Of a stretch of 64,000 bases of DNA, positions 45,037 to 57,570 are shown piece by piece. Made by a program: the position numbers and the translations under genes. The DNA comes from Beverwykella pulmonaria. Lineage: Eukaryota; Ascomycota; Dothideomycetes; Pleosporales; Melanommataceae. The stretch is from assembly GCA_001599595.1 (NCBI GenBank), contig BCHH01000007.1:999179-1063178 (forward strand), in the 5' to 3' direction. Below the pieces are notes generated by a model. It was not told the DNA's origin. It saw only the letters and a program-made list of their open reading frames with translations, and ran no database searches. How positions within the stretch are numbered: position 1 is the stretch's first letter; each line of letters begins with the position of its first letter.

Positions 45037-45450
45037 GTACTCTCTCCGATTTTACGAAAACCAAAGGCCATACAGTTTCCCAAGGCTCCCTCCAGCTTCG
45101 CTTCCTTTTAGCCGCACGTTTCAACCGTACAATTGAAGTCACAAGTAAAAAAGACGAAGGAAGAAAGCTCAAAGTATTCCGGAAACAAAGCAGAGGATAT
45201 CAAGTCGCAACTTCGCTCACAAGTACTTCCTCCGATCTTACTATACAAATCTCTCAAGACTCTTCCCAACTTCGCCTCCTTGTAGCTGCACGTCTCAATC
45301 ACAAATCGAACGCACAAGTACGAAACACGGAGAAGGAAAGCTGAGAAGTCAGAAGGCAGCAAGCAGGATACGACAACTCAGCTCACCAGACCCTCCTCCG
45401 ATCTTACTCTCTTGGCTCGCTCTCTCCTCCCCACAAGTTCGTCCATCCTC
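45037..45450. repeat. Diverged tandem duplication, 166-186-bp period
   Basis: Units begin at CTCCGAT (45044, 45230, 45396). They share CTTCGCTTCCTTTTAGCCGCACGTTTCAA versus CTTCGCCTCCTTGTAGCTGCACGTCTCAA and the following ACAAGTA...GAAGG. One frame reads similar protein words in both units (LRFLLAARFNR, LRLLVAARLNH), so the duplicated piece may once have been coding. Confidence 0.65.
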
Positions 45451-45873
45451 CTGTCCTCGTGCCCGATTGCTGGATCGCCATTGATCTCCACGATGCTCAG
45501 ATTCCAGCTCGTTCCGCCTGTCGCCAAGTCATCATCTCCGAGCGGTATCACTTTGGGAAGGTGGTTGAGGTGTAATTGGTCGAGCCTCGGTCAAACCCGC
45601 TGTGTCACACCCAATGACATGGCGCACGCGTTCAGCCTCCCTCTACGCCAAGATGCCCCTCGCCCACCTCCGCCCTTCATCCACCATCGCATTGAGGAAC
45701 CAGGAACGATAACGAGGATTCGCGATCGCAACTAAACACGAGCTGCAGACATGCCGCCGTATTATCCTGGGCGCCCGCGCAACCGCGATAATGGGAATCT
45801 ATAAGATGGAGAATCACCCCGGCTGCAAGACGAAGGGCACGCCTTCGTCACGGTTACTGTCGCTACTATCGCC

Positions 45874-48010
45874 ATGCCGTCTTTCACTCGCTTCTTTGGC
45901 TTTGCTGCCTCGCTCGCTGTCTCCTCCGCCGTCACCATCTCCGAGATCAACGGGAACAAGTTCCTCTCGCCGCTCAACGGTAAGAATGTGACCAACGTCG
46001 CCGGCATCGTCACCGCAAAGGGCCCCGATGGCCTGTGGATTCGCTCCACGACCCCCGACCGCGATGTCAGGACCTCCGAGTCCATATATGTGTTTGGAAG
46101 GGCATTTGGCGCAAACCTGACTGTTGGCGACTCCATCGTGGTCGACGGGAAGGTGGTGGAATACAGGTCGGCCAAGGACTACCTGTTCCTCACAGAGCTG
46201 TCCACACCCGTCCTGGTGCAGAAGAACTCGAGCGGGAACACGGTCAAGCCTCTCGTCATCGGAAAGGACACGACAGAGCCCCCGACCGAGCAGTTCAGCA
46301 GCCTGGACGGCGGGGATGTATTCGCAACGCCCAACAACGTGTCCCAGATCTCGGTCGCGAACCCTGTTCTGCAGCCCAAGAAGTACGGCATGGACTTTTG
46401 GGAGTCGTTGAGCGGAGAGCTAGTCACGGTGCGCAGTCCGAGGGCCATTGCCAAGCCGAATAGTTTTGGAGATACCTGGGTTGTGGGCGATTGGAAGGTA
46501 ACTGGGAAGAATGGCAGAGGTGGATTGACCATGACGGATCGAGGTGAGTTGACTTCTGCCTTGGTCGAAACCCGAGCCTTCCTGACACCTTCTAGACGCA
46601 AACCCCGAAACCATCATCATCGGCTCGCCCCTCGACGGTACCGCCAACCCCAAGAACACGAAATTAGGAGACACTCTGTCCGAAATCACGGGTGTGGTGA
46701 CCTATGCGTTCGGCTTCTACCGTATCCTGCCCACCACCGCGATCAAGGTCACCAAGTCGGCAACACCGTTGCTCCCATCCGCGACGAAGCTACTGTCAAA
46801 CGGCAAATGCGATGGATTAACATTCGGAGCGTACAATGTCGAGAACCTGGCCCCGACAAGCGCACACATGGGTGCAATTGCGTCGCACATTGTCGACTAT
46901 CTGAAGTCGCCGGATGTCATGTTCCTGCAGGAAGTACAGGACGACAATGGGCCTACCAATGATGCTGGTAAGTGAAAGCTTGGCCTGTATTTGGATCTCT
47001 TAGATGCTGACAGCAACCAGTCGTGTCCGCCAACCTGACACTCACAACGCTTATCCAGGCCATTGCCTCGGCCGGTGGACCCAGCTACGCCTTCGCATCG
47101 ATTGACCCCGCCGACGACCAAGATGGCGGGCAACCGGGAGGTAACATTCGCGTCGCGTATCTGTACAAACCTTCCTTAGTCCGACTGTACAAGCCCAACG
47201 TCGGCTCCGCACTCTCCGCCAACGAGGTTCTGGCAGGACCAACACTAAAGTACAACCCTGGGCGCATCGATCCGACAAACGAGGCCTGGACTGCAAGCCG
47301 AAAGCCCCTCGTTGCGCAGTGGGAGGTGATTGCGAAAAACGGGAAGGGAGCCGGGAAGTTCTTCACTGTGGATGTTCATTTCGGGAGCAAGGGCGGCAGC
47401 AGCAGCATCCAGGGTGATGCGAGACCGCCTGTGAATGGTGGTGTTGCCGATCGGCTGGCGCAGGCCACGCTCACTGCCAGCTTCATCCAGGTACGTTCAC
47501 TGTCCCGAGGCTCAAAACTGCCGTATCCTTCATCCTAGCCTTAGATCCAAGAGGCTAGGCGTTGCTGTATTCTACGTCCCGAAGTTTATCTCCGCAGGCC
47601 GTATCCGTTCTACGGGTATTGAGCCGCTCGTGCGGATCTGAATGTGTAGCGCTGCCGAATGTGTAGCGCTTTCGCTAACACACTTTCAGACAATCCTCGC
47701 AAAAGACAAAAACGCCCAAATCATCACAGCTGGCGACTTTAACGAGTTCACCTTTGTGAAGCCCCTCACAACATACACCTCCCTCTCTGGCCTCAAAGAT
47801 CTTGACGCCGTAGCTGGGGTAAAAGAAGTAGAGCGATACACCTATCTTTTCGATATGAGCTCGCAGCAACTGGACCACATGTTTGTGTCCAGGGCTGTGG
47901 CGAGCAAGGGCGCCAAATACGAGCATGTGCACATCAACACATGGGTGGACTTCGCGAGTCAGATTAGTGACCACGACCCTTCGGTTGCGAAATTGGATGT
48001 GTGCGCGTAA
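45874..48010 (+). CDS. Secreted endonuclease/exonuclease/phosphatase-family nuclease
   Basis: Exons 45874-46543, 46596-46967, 47021-47490 and 47690-48010, with introns of 52, 53 and an unusually long 199 nt, 610 aa. A signal peptide covers ~1-19 (MPSFTRFFGFAASLAVSSAV). Residues ~20-280 form a beta-rich N-terminal region (OB-fold-like, with GLWIRSTTPD and GDSIVVDGKV). The C-terminal EEP domain has FGAYNVENLA, VMFLQEVQDD (catalytic Glu), AQIITAGDFNEF (Asp and Asn) and SQISDHDPSVAKLD (His). This layout matches extracellular DNases of the ExeM/NucH type (family knowledge). It probably degrades external DNA for phosphate or nitrogen; substrate is inferred. Several N-glycosylation sites are seen (NVT, NLT, NSS). 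Confidence 0.9.
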
Positions 48011-48496
48011 ATGTGCAGGTGTGTGAAATGGCATAGTAGTTGTCAATAGTGTCCTGAGCGTCTTGGATGGACGGAGCATAAGGGACCAAAGGCGAATACG
48101 AAGCTTTCTTCCTCATGAACTGAATGAAAAAATAGCATTGCCGTGAGATTCGCATACTTTCCCATCTGGTTAAGTTGGTGCTATCAACTTCATACGTCGG
48201 GGGTTTCTAAATTGGGTATTTGCCTGGCAAGCTCAGCGGCTACCGTTGCTGGGAGACCCGAGATTCGATTTTCTGTAACGCTGTCTGACTGACTTCTCTT
48301 ATCTGCTGCAATGTCATGCATAAAAGGTGATGTGAGATGGGTGACCCCAGAACTTTGTTTTGTTTAATTGGCCAAGAGTGGAAATACAGCATTGCACTCT
48401 GCCCTATGAGCCATGCAATATCAAGATGACCGCACGTGTCCCATGTACGACTCAAATCAATAACTCTTGGTCGGTCAGCCAGACTCAGGCTCATCG

Positions 48497-48521
48497 GTAG
48501 TCGGTCGGTCGGTCGGTCGCT
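48497..48521. repeat. GGTC/GTCG tetranucleotide microsatellite
   Basis: About five tandem copies of GGTC (GTAGTCGGTCGGTCGGTCGGTCGC). Confidence 0.8.
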
Positions 48522-48985
48522 TGGATAATAGCCACACCATTGCCAGGCGCTGGGCTGCGGCGGCGTGGCACGCCGCTGCTCGCATTCTGCATTCAGGGCG
48601 TCAAGAGGAGCACATCTTGTCTTAGAAGAGGAGACTCGTCTAATTTTGGAAGAGCGGGCGCACGTGTGGCATGATGATTTGGCTTAGACGGGTTGCTGGT
48701 GCATCCCGTCGTCCTGGTTTACGTTGCACTCTCCGGGCTCCAAAAGTAACAACCATATGCCTCGTCGCACACAGTGACAATAATATTGGCGACTGGACAA
48801 GCGGATGTTTTGACCACACTCCGCTAGCAAGCGCCAGGACCCGCATTTCCCCACGAATAGTGTTGGCGCGCTCACCCTTTTACCCGATTATAATTGCACG
48901 GGCCGCATGTCAGCGCAGCGGAAGAGGGCCCAAAAGGGTCCAAAGGGTAGCACAGCGGAAGTGAGAAGAGGGAGGTTTGTGCGGG

Positions 48986-49195
48986 TTGGATTGGATTGGA
49001 TTAGATTGCTCCGACCAGGGGCCAACGGCGGGAGAGGAGATGGGTGTTGGAGATCAGCGATGCTAAAGCGGGCCAAAGCGGGACAAAGCGGAACAAAGCG
49101 GGCCAAGCGCTCCAGAATGCTCCGCTCCGAGATGCCCGCGAAGCGGGGTGTCTGGGTGTGCCAGTGCAGACTCCACTCCACTCCACTCCACTGCA
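48986..49195. repeat. Cluster of three short tandem repeats
   Basis: TTGGA units (TTGGATTGGATTGGATTAGATT, about 48986-49006), CAAAGCGG(GA) units at about 49069-49108, and ACTCC units (about 49171-49190). They are separate motifs within 210 bp in non-coding DNA. Confidence 0.75.
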
Positions 49196-50013
49196 AACCT
49201 CAACACCACGCCCGCATCGTGAGATCCTAGTGTGTCTGTTGCACGCCCTTCGTCGTCCTCAGAGGGAATCGCGCGGGCGTTGTGCGAGGCTTCTGTGCTC
49301 GGACACCCCGATCCTCCTGCATCCTTTTGCGACTAATCCGAGAGCGTGCTGCTGGACGGGTGTTGTGCCAAGGGCTTGGGTGGCGCTTTTGGATGGTTGA
49401 AAAGACAACGCCCAGCCGTGGCCTCGACGCCGTCCCGCGAGTTCTGGAACTTGCGACTTGCCTGAAGGAAGGTCTTGGCCCGATGCGCGGCCCAGCAGTG
49501 AACCTCTGGCTGATCTGGACGGGTGTGACGAGTGCGAGATGGGTTGTCCCGTCCTTCAGAAACACGTCGACAGCGAGCCTCAGTCTAAGTGTACAGCATC
49601 TCGATTGATACTGATTGGGAAACTCTGGTGCTGAGGCGTTGCTTCTGTCAAACTGTACTCCAGGCGTTGCATGGCGGCCAATAAACAAGGCATCGGGCGT
49701 CATGCTTACACTTAGTTGTTAAATTCCTCCTTCTGGGCGTACTCCACTCAGCCGCTCTCGGACGTGGGAAAAGACGGTAGCCAAGCAGGATCCACTCTCA
49801 GGCCCATCCAACCGCCCCATGGGGTCTCTAAGGCCGCTAACACTACCCTAGCAATATCTGACTTGTTGCACAAGGGAGAGGTAGAATTGGCGTGCCGCGA
49901 AGATGTTCATAGCCATGCAGGTATAGATACCCGGGGGATGCGCCCTGAGGTACGCCCGTTCCCAAGAGTTCCTTTCTGTACTCCCATCGTCCCTCTCCCC
50001 CAGCCCGCATACC

Positions 50014-51849
50014 ATGGCCGACGAGAAGAACCAAATCGAGACGGCCACGAGCCTCGAGAGCTCCGGCATTAGTTCCCCTGCAGAATATGATGACCTGCCC
50101 GATGTCGACGCGGGCAAGACGGATGCTGAGCGTGCAAAACTTGTACGACTTGCCCCTCCCGGTTTGCATTTAGCTACTTGCTGACTCCATGCGTAGGACA
50201 GAGCTCTCCTCTGGAAGATCGATCTATGGTTGATCCCGTGGCTCTCACTGCTGTATCTGCTGTCCTTCCTGGACCGTACCAATATCGGAAATGCTCGTGT
50301 TGCAAAAATGGAGCCGAACATCGGTATGACAGGTCGCGACTACAACGATGCCTTGACCATCTTCTTCGTGTCGTATGCGGGTGCTGAGCCCATCACCAAC
50401 CTGCTACTAAAGCGTTTATCGCCGCGTGTCTTCTTTACTGGCATCATCTTCCTCTGGGGTGCCATCATGACGCTCATGGGTCTTGTCCAGAATCAGGCCG
50501 GTCTGCTTGCGTGCCGTTGGTTCCTCGGTCTTGCTGAAGCTGGACTGTTTCCGGGTGTCAACTACTATCTTTCGTGAGTCCCCTGTATCGGAGCACGCGA
50601 TTGAGCTATTGCTGACTGGAGTAGTTGCTGGTACAAACGCTCCGAACTCGGTTTCCGTGCTGCTCTCTTCTTCTCTGCGGCTGCTTTGGCTGGTTCGTTT
50701 GGTGGTCTGCTGGCTGCGGGAATCACCCAAATGTGCCCAAACAAGAAGGGCGGTTCTCATTGCTACGGAGGCTACGAGGGATGGCGATGGATCTGTAGGT
50801 ATTCCTCCAGTACTCATATATCTCCGGCTAACAACTCTAGTCATTATTGAAGGTCTGCTCACCGTCTTCGTCGGAATCTTCTGCTGGTGGATGGTGAACG
50901 ATTTTCCGGATACTGCCCGCTTCCTGACCCCTGATGAGCGAATCCGCGCCCTCCGCCGCCTCCGCGATGATGGCCAGGCTCGTGCCGAGACTGAGAAGTT
51001 TGATCGCAAGTACATATTCGCTGCATGCAGGGACTGGAAGACTTGGGGCTATGCCCTGTGCTACATGGGATGTCTTTGCCCGCTGTACTCCTTTTCGCTC
51101 TTTTTGGTTTGTCTAAACCCTTCCTTGAAAACTCTTGACACCCTTGCTAATTTCCGATGAACAGCCAACAATTCTGCTCGGCATGGGTTACAAAGACACC
51201 AAAGCCCAGCTGATGTCCGTCCCACCCTACGCCGTGGCTGCCGCAATGACTGTCTTCATCGGATGGTTCGCAGACCGCACACGCTGGCGCGGCTACTGCA
51301 ACATGGCCGTGTCCTTCATGGGATGCGTCGGGTTCGCCATGCTGCTCGCGTCCAGCAACGTCCACATCCAGTACGCCGGAACATTTCTCGGCGCTGCGGG
51401 AATTTACCCAACAGTATCGAACACTCTGACCTGGGCATCGAATAACGTCGAGGGCGTGTACAAGCGTGGGGTGATGGTTGGCATAGTTGTCGGCTGGGGA
51501 AACATGTACGTTCCATTTTAAAAACTTCCTCTTCATCCTCTTCACCCTCTTCGCATTCCTCACTTCCTCCAAAAGACCCACATCACTAACTCTTTTCCCT
51601 AGGAACGGTGTCGTCTCCTCCAACATCTACAACCCCAAAGAGAAGCCTCATTACCGATCCGGCCACGGCACGGTGCTGGGATACATGTTCTTCTGCCTCT
51701 TTGGTGGTAGTGTCCTGATGCATTTCATGCTGCGTCGCGAGAATAAACTCCGCAAAGCTGGCAAGCGCGATCACTGGCTGGAAGGCAAAGATTCCGAGGA
51801 GGTGCGGATGATGGGTGATGTCAGACCCGATTTTGTCTATACGCTTTAG
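50014..51849 (+). CDS. MFS transporter, allantoate permease/anion:cation symporter type (Dal5-like)
   Basis: Six exons: 50014-50142, 50197-50573, 50625-50794, 50841-51106, 51165-51505 and 51603-51849 (introns 46-97 nt), 509 aa. An acidic N-terminus (MADEKNQIETATSLESSG) precedes WKIDLWLIPWLSLLYLLSFL and DRTNIGNARVAKME, the hallmark of this family. CRWFLGLAEAGLFPGVNYYLS and YKRSELGFRAALFF follow, then TARFLTPDER in the central loop. About twelve helices. Members take up allantoate, nicotinate, biotin or other anions; the substrate here is unknown. The C-terminal GKDSEEVRMMGDVRPDFVYT is typical. Confidence 0.93.
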
Positions 51850-53082
51850 ACAATGTTTTATTCTAATAGCCGGTTGGTTGTTTGGGTTGTGTTTGGCTGC
51901 GATTTGCGCCGGCGGGTTTGCGAACGAAGTTGCAATAAAGAGGCCATGGCCTCGCTTCTGATAGGGTGGGGTGTAAGGGGCAGTTTGACTGATATAGAGC
52001 GTCCTTATATTTCAGAATGCAGAGCATCAAAGGTAATTGAGGGTTCGATCGTACCGGTGCATGTCGTGAATGAAAAGCAAAAGTGAGAGGAGAGGTTTGC
52101 TGTTCTCCGCTTGTCTCTTACGACACTCGGACCATCTATCCCGACTTCAGCCTCTCCCCCGCCATTCGTTAGCCTTAGCTACCTCCGTGTACCCGAGATG
52201 CCGCACTTGAGCCGGTCTACCCGCCACATCCTTGCATGTACCAGTAAACGAAGTCACGGGAAAGCGCGGTATGGCGTGTGAAAAGTCCCACACTATGAGA
52301 AGGGCGCGGTGGAGTTAAGAAGCGGTGATTATGGACTACAGAATATGTGGTACATACGAAGCGGCGATGGTCCACACTAGGGGGACGCACAGCAAAAAGG
52401 TGGATAAGGTTGTGAGCGAGAGGAGGGTAGAGTAGGTAGTAGGAGGAGCAAAAGAAGAAGGAAGACCGTCCATTTAACCTTCACGCCAAGCATCCACCAA
52501 CCAGGGACGTAAATACGCCAACGACGGGATGATCTCACATCCTTCGCATGGAGAGGAAGCAACAAAGCCACCGTGCGGGGGGAGGAAGGGGGGGGCCGAA
52601 AGTAACGCTCTTCATCTCCGCGGAGTGGAGCGGAGATCAAGCGGGCGAGGACAATCGCAAATTTCTGAATATGGGTGAACTGTGAAATACCGAGTTGAGC
52701 TATATATTTGCATATCGAGATCTATCACGAGAAATAAGATGCACTAAGAGCCGGCCCTCTCCATATCCCGCCCGCCAAAGTTTGACTCCAAACGCCAGTA
52801 TCAACGATAGGTGCCGTGAGACTGGGCCATACCAGAGACCGGTGTGGAACCGCCGTAGAAAAAGAGGTTGGTGATTTCCAAAGCTCGCCGAGACGTGGCA
52901 ATGCTCATTACGGAGGCGTAGAAAGGAAACCGGAGGAGATAGCACAAATCCAAAGATCACACTACCATGGCCACCATCCACCGCTTAAACTCCAACCGTA
53001 TTACAGGATCAGGTAGACAACGTTGTAGATATATCAAGACCCCAACGCCAGCCAATTCCACACATTCTTTGGAAAGATCGGA
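51850..53082. other. 1.2-kb intergenic spacer
   Basis: 3' regions of two convergent genes. It has a purine-rich GGAGGAAGGGGGGGGCC segment at about 52578-52596 and GAGTGGAGCGGAG nearby. No gene supported. Confidence 0.5.
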
Positions 53083-56000
53083 TCACTTGAACAAGCTCCG
53101 CAGATCTTCGAGCCTCTGCTTCGCCAACTGTTCTTTAGTACCTTTCTCTCGCGCCATGGTCAGATCGGCAAGTGCCCTCTTCTTCCGCTGAAGATCTAGC
53201 ATCTTCTCCTCAAAACTGCCTTCCATGATAAACCTCAAAATCGTCACCTCTCGCTTCTGCCCAAGTCGATGAACGCGATCGACGGCCTGAGCTTCAGCAG
53301 CGGGATTGAATTGCGGTTCCATAACATACACCTTGTTGGCAGTCGTGAGGTTGAGGCCGAGGCCACCTGCACCGATAGAGACGAGAATAGTGTGGATGGA
53401 GGGGTCGCTGGCGAAGGTATCAAGGGCTTTGGTTCGGGCATCGCGGGACATGCGGCCGTCAAGGCGGGTGTAACTGTATCCGTAGTTGTTCAGCGCAATT
53501 TCGATGAGATCCAGATGAGTGGTCCATGTGGAGAAGACAACACTCTTGATCGGCGGCTCCATAGGCTTAGCAAGGCTTTCTTCTTTGTTCTTCCTCAACT
53601 CTTCTAGTAGAGCCTTGGTCTTGGTGTGCGGACCTGTGTAGCTCCCAATCTTCTTTGCCAACTTCGGATCCTTGCGAATACGCTCACGTTCGTCCTGGTA
53701 AGCTTCCCAGTCACTACGTTTTAGCTCAAAGGCCACCGGTCGCATTCGCGTCGAGCAGAACTGGCAGTTAACATGTCCATCCGGCATGACCATATGTTTC
53801 CACTGGGCGATAAGCTGCTTGTGATGTTTTGGGCATATAATATGGTAACAGGAAGTCATGTAGCCCATCGTATCATTTGCCTTGGATTTGGTTCTGCTGT
53901 CGTCGCCATTGACCTCCTCATCTTCGTCCTCGTCGTCTGATTCCAGGATGTTTCGCTGACAATAAGTGCAAACATCACTGCTAGTCTGCTCTAGCAGCTC
54001 TACCATGTCATACGCCTGGTTCCTCGTTAAGGCTGGAGCCTCTAGCTCATCGTCTTCTTCAAGCTCAACTGGATTCTCGTAAGTCATACCATCAGTTGTC
54101 TTAAGCGCCTCATCGCTCAGAAGATCACGACCGTGGGCACAGATAAGACGAAGGTTGAGGATAGCAGTCAAAATGCGGGCGTAGCTGTGTCCACCGAGTT
54201 TCTCACCGGAGGTCACGGCGTTCACCTTTCGTGCTGAATCCTGCTCGAACCAGTCGTGCAGCCGCTGCTCGTCTGCCGAGAATTGCAGTCGCACAACTTG
54301 GTCTGTACGATGTGGAAGCTCAATAAGACCCTGTTTGACTCTGCGCAATGTCACAGAACTAACCAGGAGCTGAAGTTTGGGGACAACGTCGGGATCGGCA
54401 TTCTTGAAGGGGCTCAGGATATGATGGTTAAACCCAGAGGTAGTATCGAACGATTGTACGCGAAGAAATTTGAATAATGCTCCAAGGTCCTCCAGCTTAT
54501 TCTGAACCGGCGTACCAGTGACAGCCCAGCGCCTCTGACCTGCGAGCTGACAAGCTCCGATGGATTGCTTGGCTGTGGGAGAACGGATAGCATGTGCTTC
54601 GTCTAACACGATGCGAAACCAATGGATGTATTGTAAGGCTTTCGCGCGGTCCATAACATCAGCAGCGACTGTTTGATAGGTCGTGATGACCAAATCGTGG
54701 TCAGCGAGCTGCTCAGGTGTGATCTTCTTTCGCTCAGGCCCGTGGTAATGACACCACTTCAGGCCCGCGCCCTTGGGGAAATGTTCATCCAATTGCTGTT
54801 TCCAGTTGACCATTGTGCTAAGCGGACAGAGAAGAATAGTTGCTCTGCTGCAAAGGATTTGCTGGATTCCATTTGACGTAGTTGGCGGATCGGTTTGGGC
54901 AAACACCTGTGCGATCTGCCTGGAGTCTGTATCAGCCACAAGGGACAGGACACTCAGCGTCTTGCCAAGGCCCATCTCGTCAGCGAGGATGCCGCCCCTC
55001 GTGCTTGCCGGTTTCCTGTTGAATTCTTCTCCGGTGATGACGTGGATGTAGTACTTTCTTCCATTGTCTCGTACTTTGGCCTGGTAGAGGACGTCCTTTT
55101 GCTCGTGATCCTCGCTAGACCAGTCCTGTTCTCGATCCCACATGAAAGATAGCGCTTGCTTCTGATGGGCCATGAGTTTCGTTTTGATCATTGGAGTCTG
55201 TTCCCGCTCAGGTATGTCGGTAGGGTTCACGATGCTGTCAAATATACTCTGGACGTCGCTCCGAATCTCTTCGACGCTTCGGAGCACGTAACTTCCACCA
55301 CCACCATAGTGCTGGGGTTCAAATGTGGGCTGGGTGACCTCTTGTGTGTTGAACGCATGTGAAGTCTGTGGATTGTAATAGTCGTACTTGTGAAGGTCCA
55401 TCATGGGGTCGACGAGGTGAATGTTTCGGGTCTTGAGGTATCGTCCGATGGATTGAGACACCTTGCGCGGGCAGTATAGCTGCAGAGTAAGGGCAATAAG
55501 GGTCTGCAAAGTGGATCCCGGAGGGCCTTCATTGGGTTGCTTTCTCCGAGGTTCAGTCCAGGCCATCCACATGAGCCCGTTTTCCTTCGCGCCATCCATA
55601 AGTGGTGCTAGGCCTTGGGCGGTCTTTACGTCGATACGTCCGAATTCTTTACCTGTAGGATCCACTACCATGATAACGTTCGTGCTCTTAAGGCTTCCTC
55701 CGCGGCGGAAGCGGACCTTGATCCGGCTCTGCGAGCCAGCGTTTCCACGATACTTCTGAGGGTCTGGGAAGGGGACTAGATGGGCTTGAACGTAAACTTG
55801 CTTGATGCGGCCAATACAGATCATTTGCATGGAGTTATCCTGCACAACAAAGACTTCATCATCATCGCCTGGACCAAAGTCAGTATACTTAGGGAACATC
55901 GTATATCAAAGTGCCTGACTCACTCATGGTCAAGTCAATCGCAGCGGGACCGGATGTAGGAGCCGGCAGTCGATTTGATGGATTGAGGGCGAGGGTACTG

Positions 56001-56695
56001 CCACCTCCCATGTTTGCCTGTGGCCTCGGCTTCTTGCGCTCCTCGTCAGTCTTTACTCGCTTTGAGGGCGATTGAGTACGATCGTGGACGTTATGGAGAC
56101 GCTCTACGAGTGATACTTGTCCAGCGATAGTGGGGTCGTCGCGACCACGCTCAGGTTCGGCATTGGCATCGGACGCAGGACGTTTGGCAAACGACTTCGG
56201 ATTGAGGAGAGCTCGGGGATTGAACGCGTACTGTTGCAACTGCGGCATGGCGTGGTATTCGTGGGGTCGGGCTTGTGCTGCCGAGTCACCTTCTTCGATT
56301 AGCTCATGCTCATATCCAGGCTGAGAGCCTGAGTTGTAGTTGTCCATGCTGGATGCGGGCGGAAGTGGACGGTAGGCTGAGTGGACAGGAGAATAGAAAG
56401 TGGGTTGAGATTGTTGTTGAATTTCGGAAGGATTGTAGATCTGAAGAGTTGGGGTAGAAGAAGTAAAGCGGGAGCACTGGGGAGCGGCGTCATCGAAACT
56501 GTCCATTTTCACTCGCGTCGTGTCGGGTGACCACAGAACCTGCTCTCTGCGCTCATGGGGATGGATTTTCGAGAAAGAAGGGGGGTCGAGAGATTTAGAA
56601 TAGAAAGGCTGAGGAGAGTAGAGAGGATTATGAGAAGTTGGGTATCTACCTCGTTTACGCGAGCCTTTCGGGTCGAGCAGCGACGCGGGATCCAT
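53083..56695 (-). CDS. RING-type SNF2 family ATPase (Rad5/HLTF-like)
   Basis: Exons 56695-55924 and 55868-53083 with a 55-nt intron (GTGAGT...TCCAG), 1185 aa. The N-terminal ~260 residues are disordered (Ser/Pro/Gln-rich, basic SKRVKTDEERKK). A beta-rich HIRAN-like region follows (~260-350, IKVRFRRGG). The SNF2 N-lobe has GGILADEMGLGKT (~548-561, Walker A) and VLDEAHAIRS (~680). A RING with CTYC and NCQFC (~891-962) is embedded before the C-lobe (YTRLDGRMSRDAR; VDRVHRLGQKREVTILRFI). The family uses ATP to remodel or translocate on DNA and the RING suggests ubiquitin ligase activity, as in Rad5-dependent damage tolerance. Whether it is a Rad5, Rrp or Uls1 orthologue is unresolved. Acts in the nucleus. 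Confidence 0.92.
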
Positions 56696-57570
56696 GGCCG
56701 CTGTTTAGAAACACAAGGTGGCGTGAAGATGAGGTAAAATTCGCGCTAGATGTTAAGTGAAAGAGATCTCAGTCGTCAAGCTAGCTTCAGTAGGTTCGGC
56801 GCAATGCATCTATTGATTTTTTGGCCTGCTAACGTGAGATAAAAGCAAGTGCGCAGGCCCTACCTCCTCCAACCGCGGGCAAGGAAGCTTAGGAGAGCCG
56901 ACTCGATCTTTTAGTCTGTGTCCAGGACGTTCCTTCAAGGCAAATGATAGTCTATATCCGACTTGAAGCTCCGCCAAGGCTCGGTCGCAGGTGGTGGCAT
57001 GCAAGACGACGGGAACGCGCAGCAGCCGAGCGGGTGACGTTCCCTTTCAAGATGGGAGGTGCTCTCGAATGAAGGAGAGCGATGGGAAAGGGAGGCAGCG
57101 AAACATGGCGTCGGCCGTGGTTGTAGAGAGCGTGGCTGCCTTTTGATAATGATTTTTGGAGGTCACCGCAGTCATCGATTGCCGCTAGTGGATGACGCTA
57201 ACCCCAAAAGAAGTGGTCATCTGACAACATCAAAGCAATTCACCCACGCAATCTTGGACCATGTAAGTTTGTGATAAAGCATACCATGTCAGGAGTTGAT
57301 GGGAATGCACCTAGGGATACGGTGGGACCAGCCTGTCTCAGGGCATGCACAGCGTGTCAATCTCGAAGAGCTGGTTCGTGGGAGATTTTCAAGCTGGTTA
57401 TTCTCAAGTTGGGATATGCAAAGTACTTGATTCAGCCAATGGGTTGCCAACTCCCTCATAAATATTCAACTAGGACCAAGATTGACGCCGCTGATGCAAC
57501 CGTATAACACCCATGCAAAACTCCGCCCCATGCTCTCTATCAAAGTTGTGCCAAAAAACAGAGATATATA
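56696..57570. other. Intergenic, promoter of the SNF2 gene and 3' flank of the PI4K gene
   Basis: About 875 bp. Short frames (56810-57004, 57059-57507) show no domain. No RNA gene or repeat seen. Confidence 0.5.

Larger units (their letters stand above)
48011..50013. other. 2-kb intergenic region with simple repeats
   Basis: Bidirectional spacer with no supported gene. It contains (GGTC)n at about 48497-48521 and a 49.0-49.2 kb cluster of pentamer-type microsatellites (separate entries). The GC-rich frames at 49044-49608 show no domain. Confidence 0.5.

Noticed and set aside
46035..46463. 142-codon ORF in another frame of the nuclease gene
   Set aside because: Overlaps exon 1 of a well-supported gene; Arg/Gly/His-rich composition typical of a GC-rich shadow frame.
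50416..51015. 199-codon minus-strand ORF
   Set aside because: It is the shadow of exons 2-4 of the Dal5-like transporter, Ser/Arg-rich with no domain.
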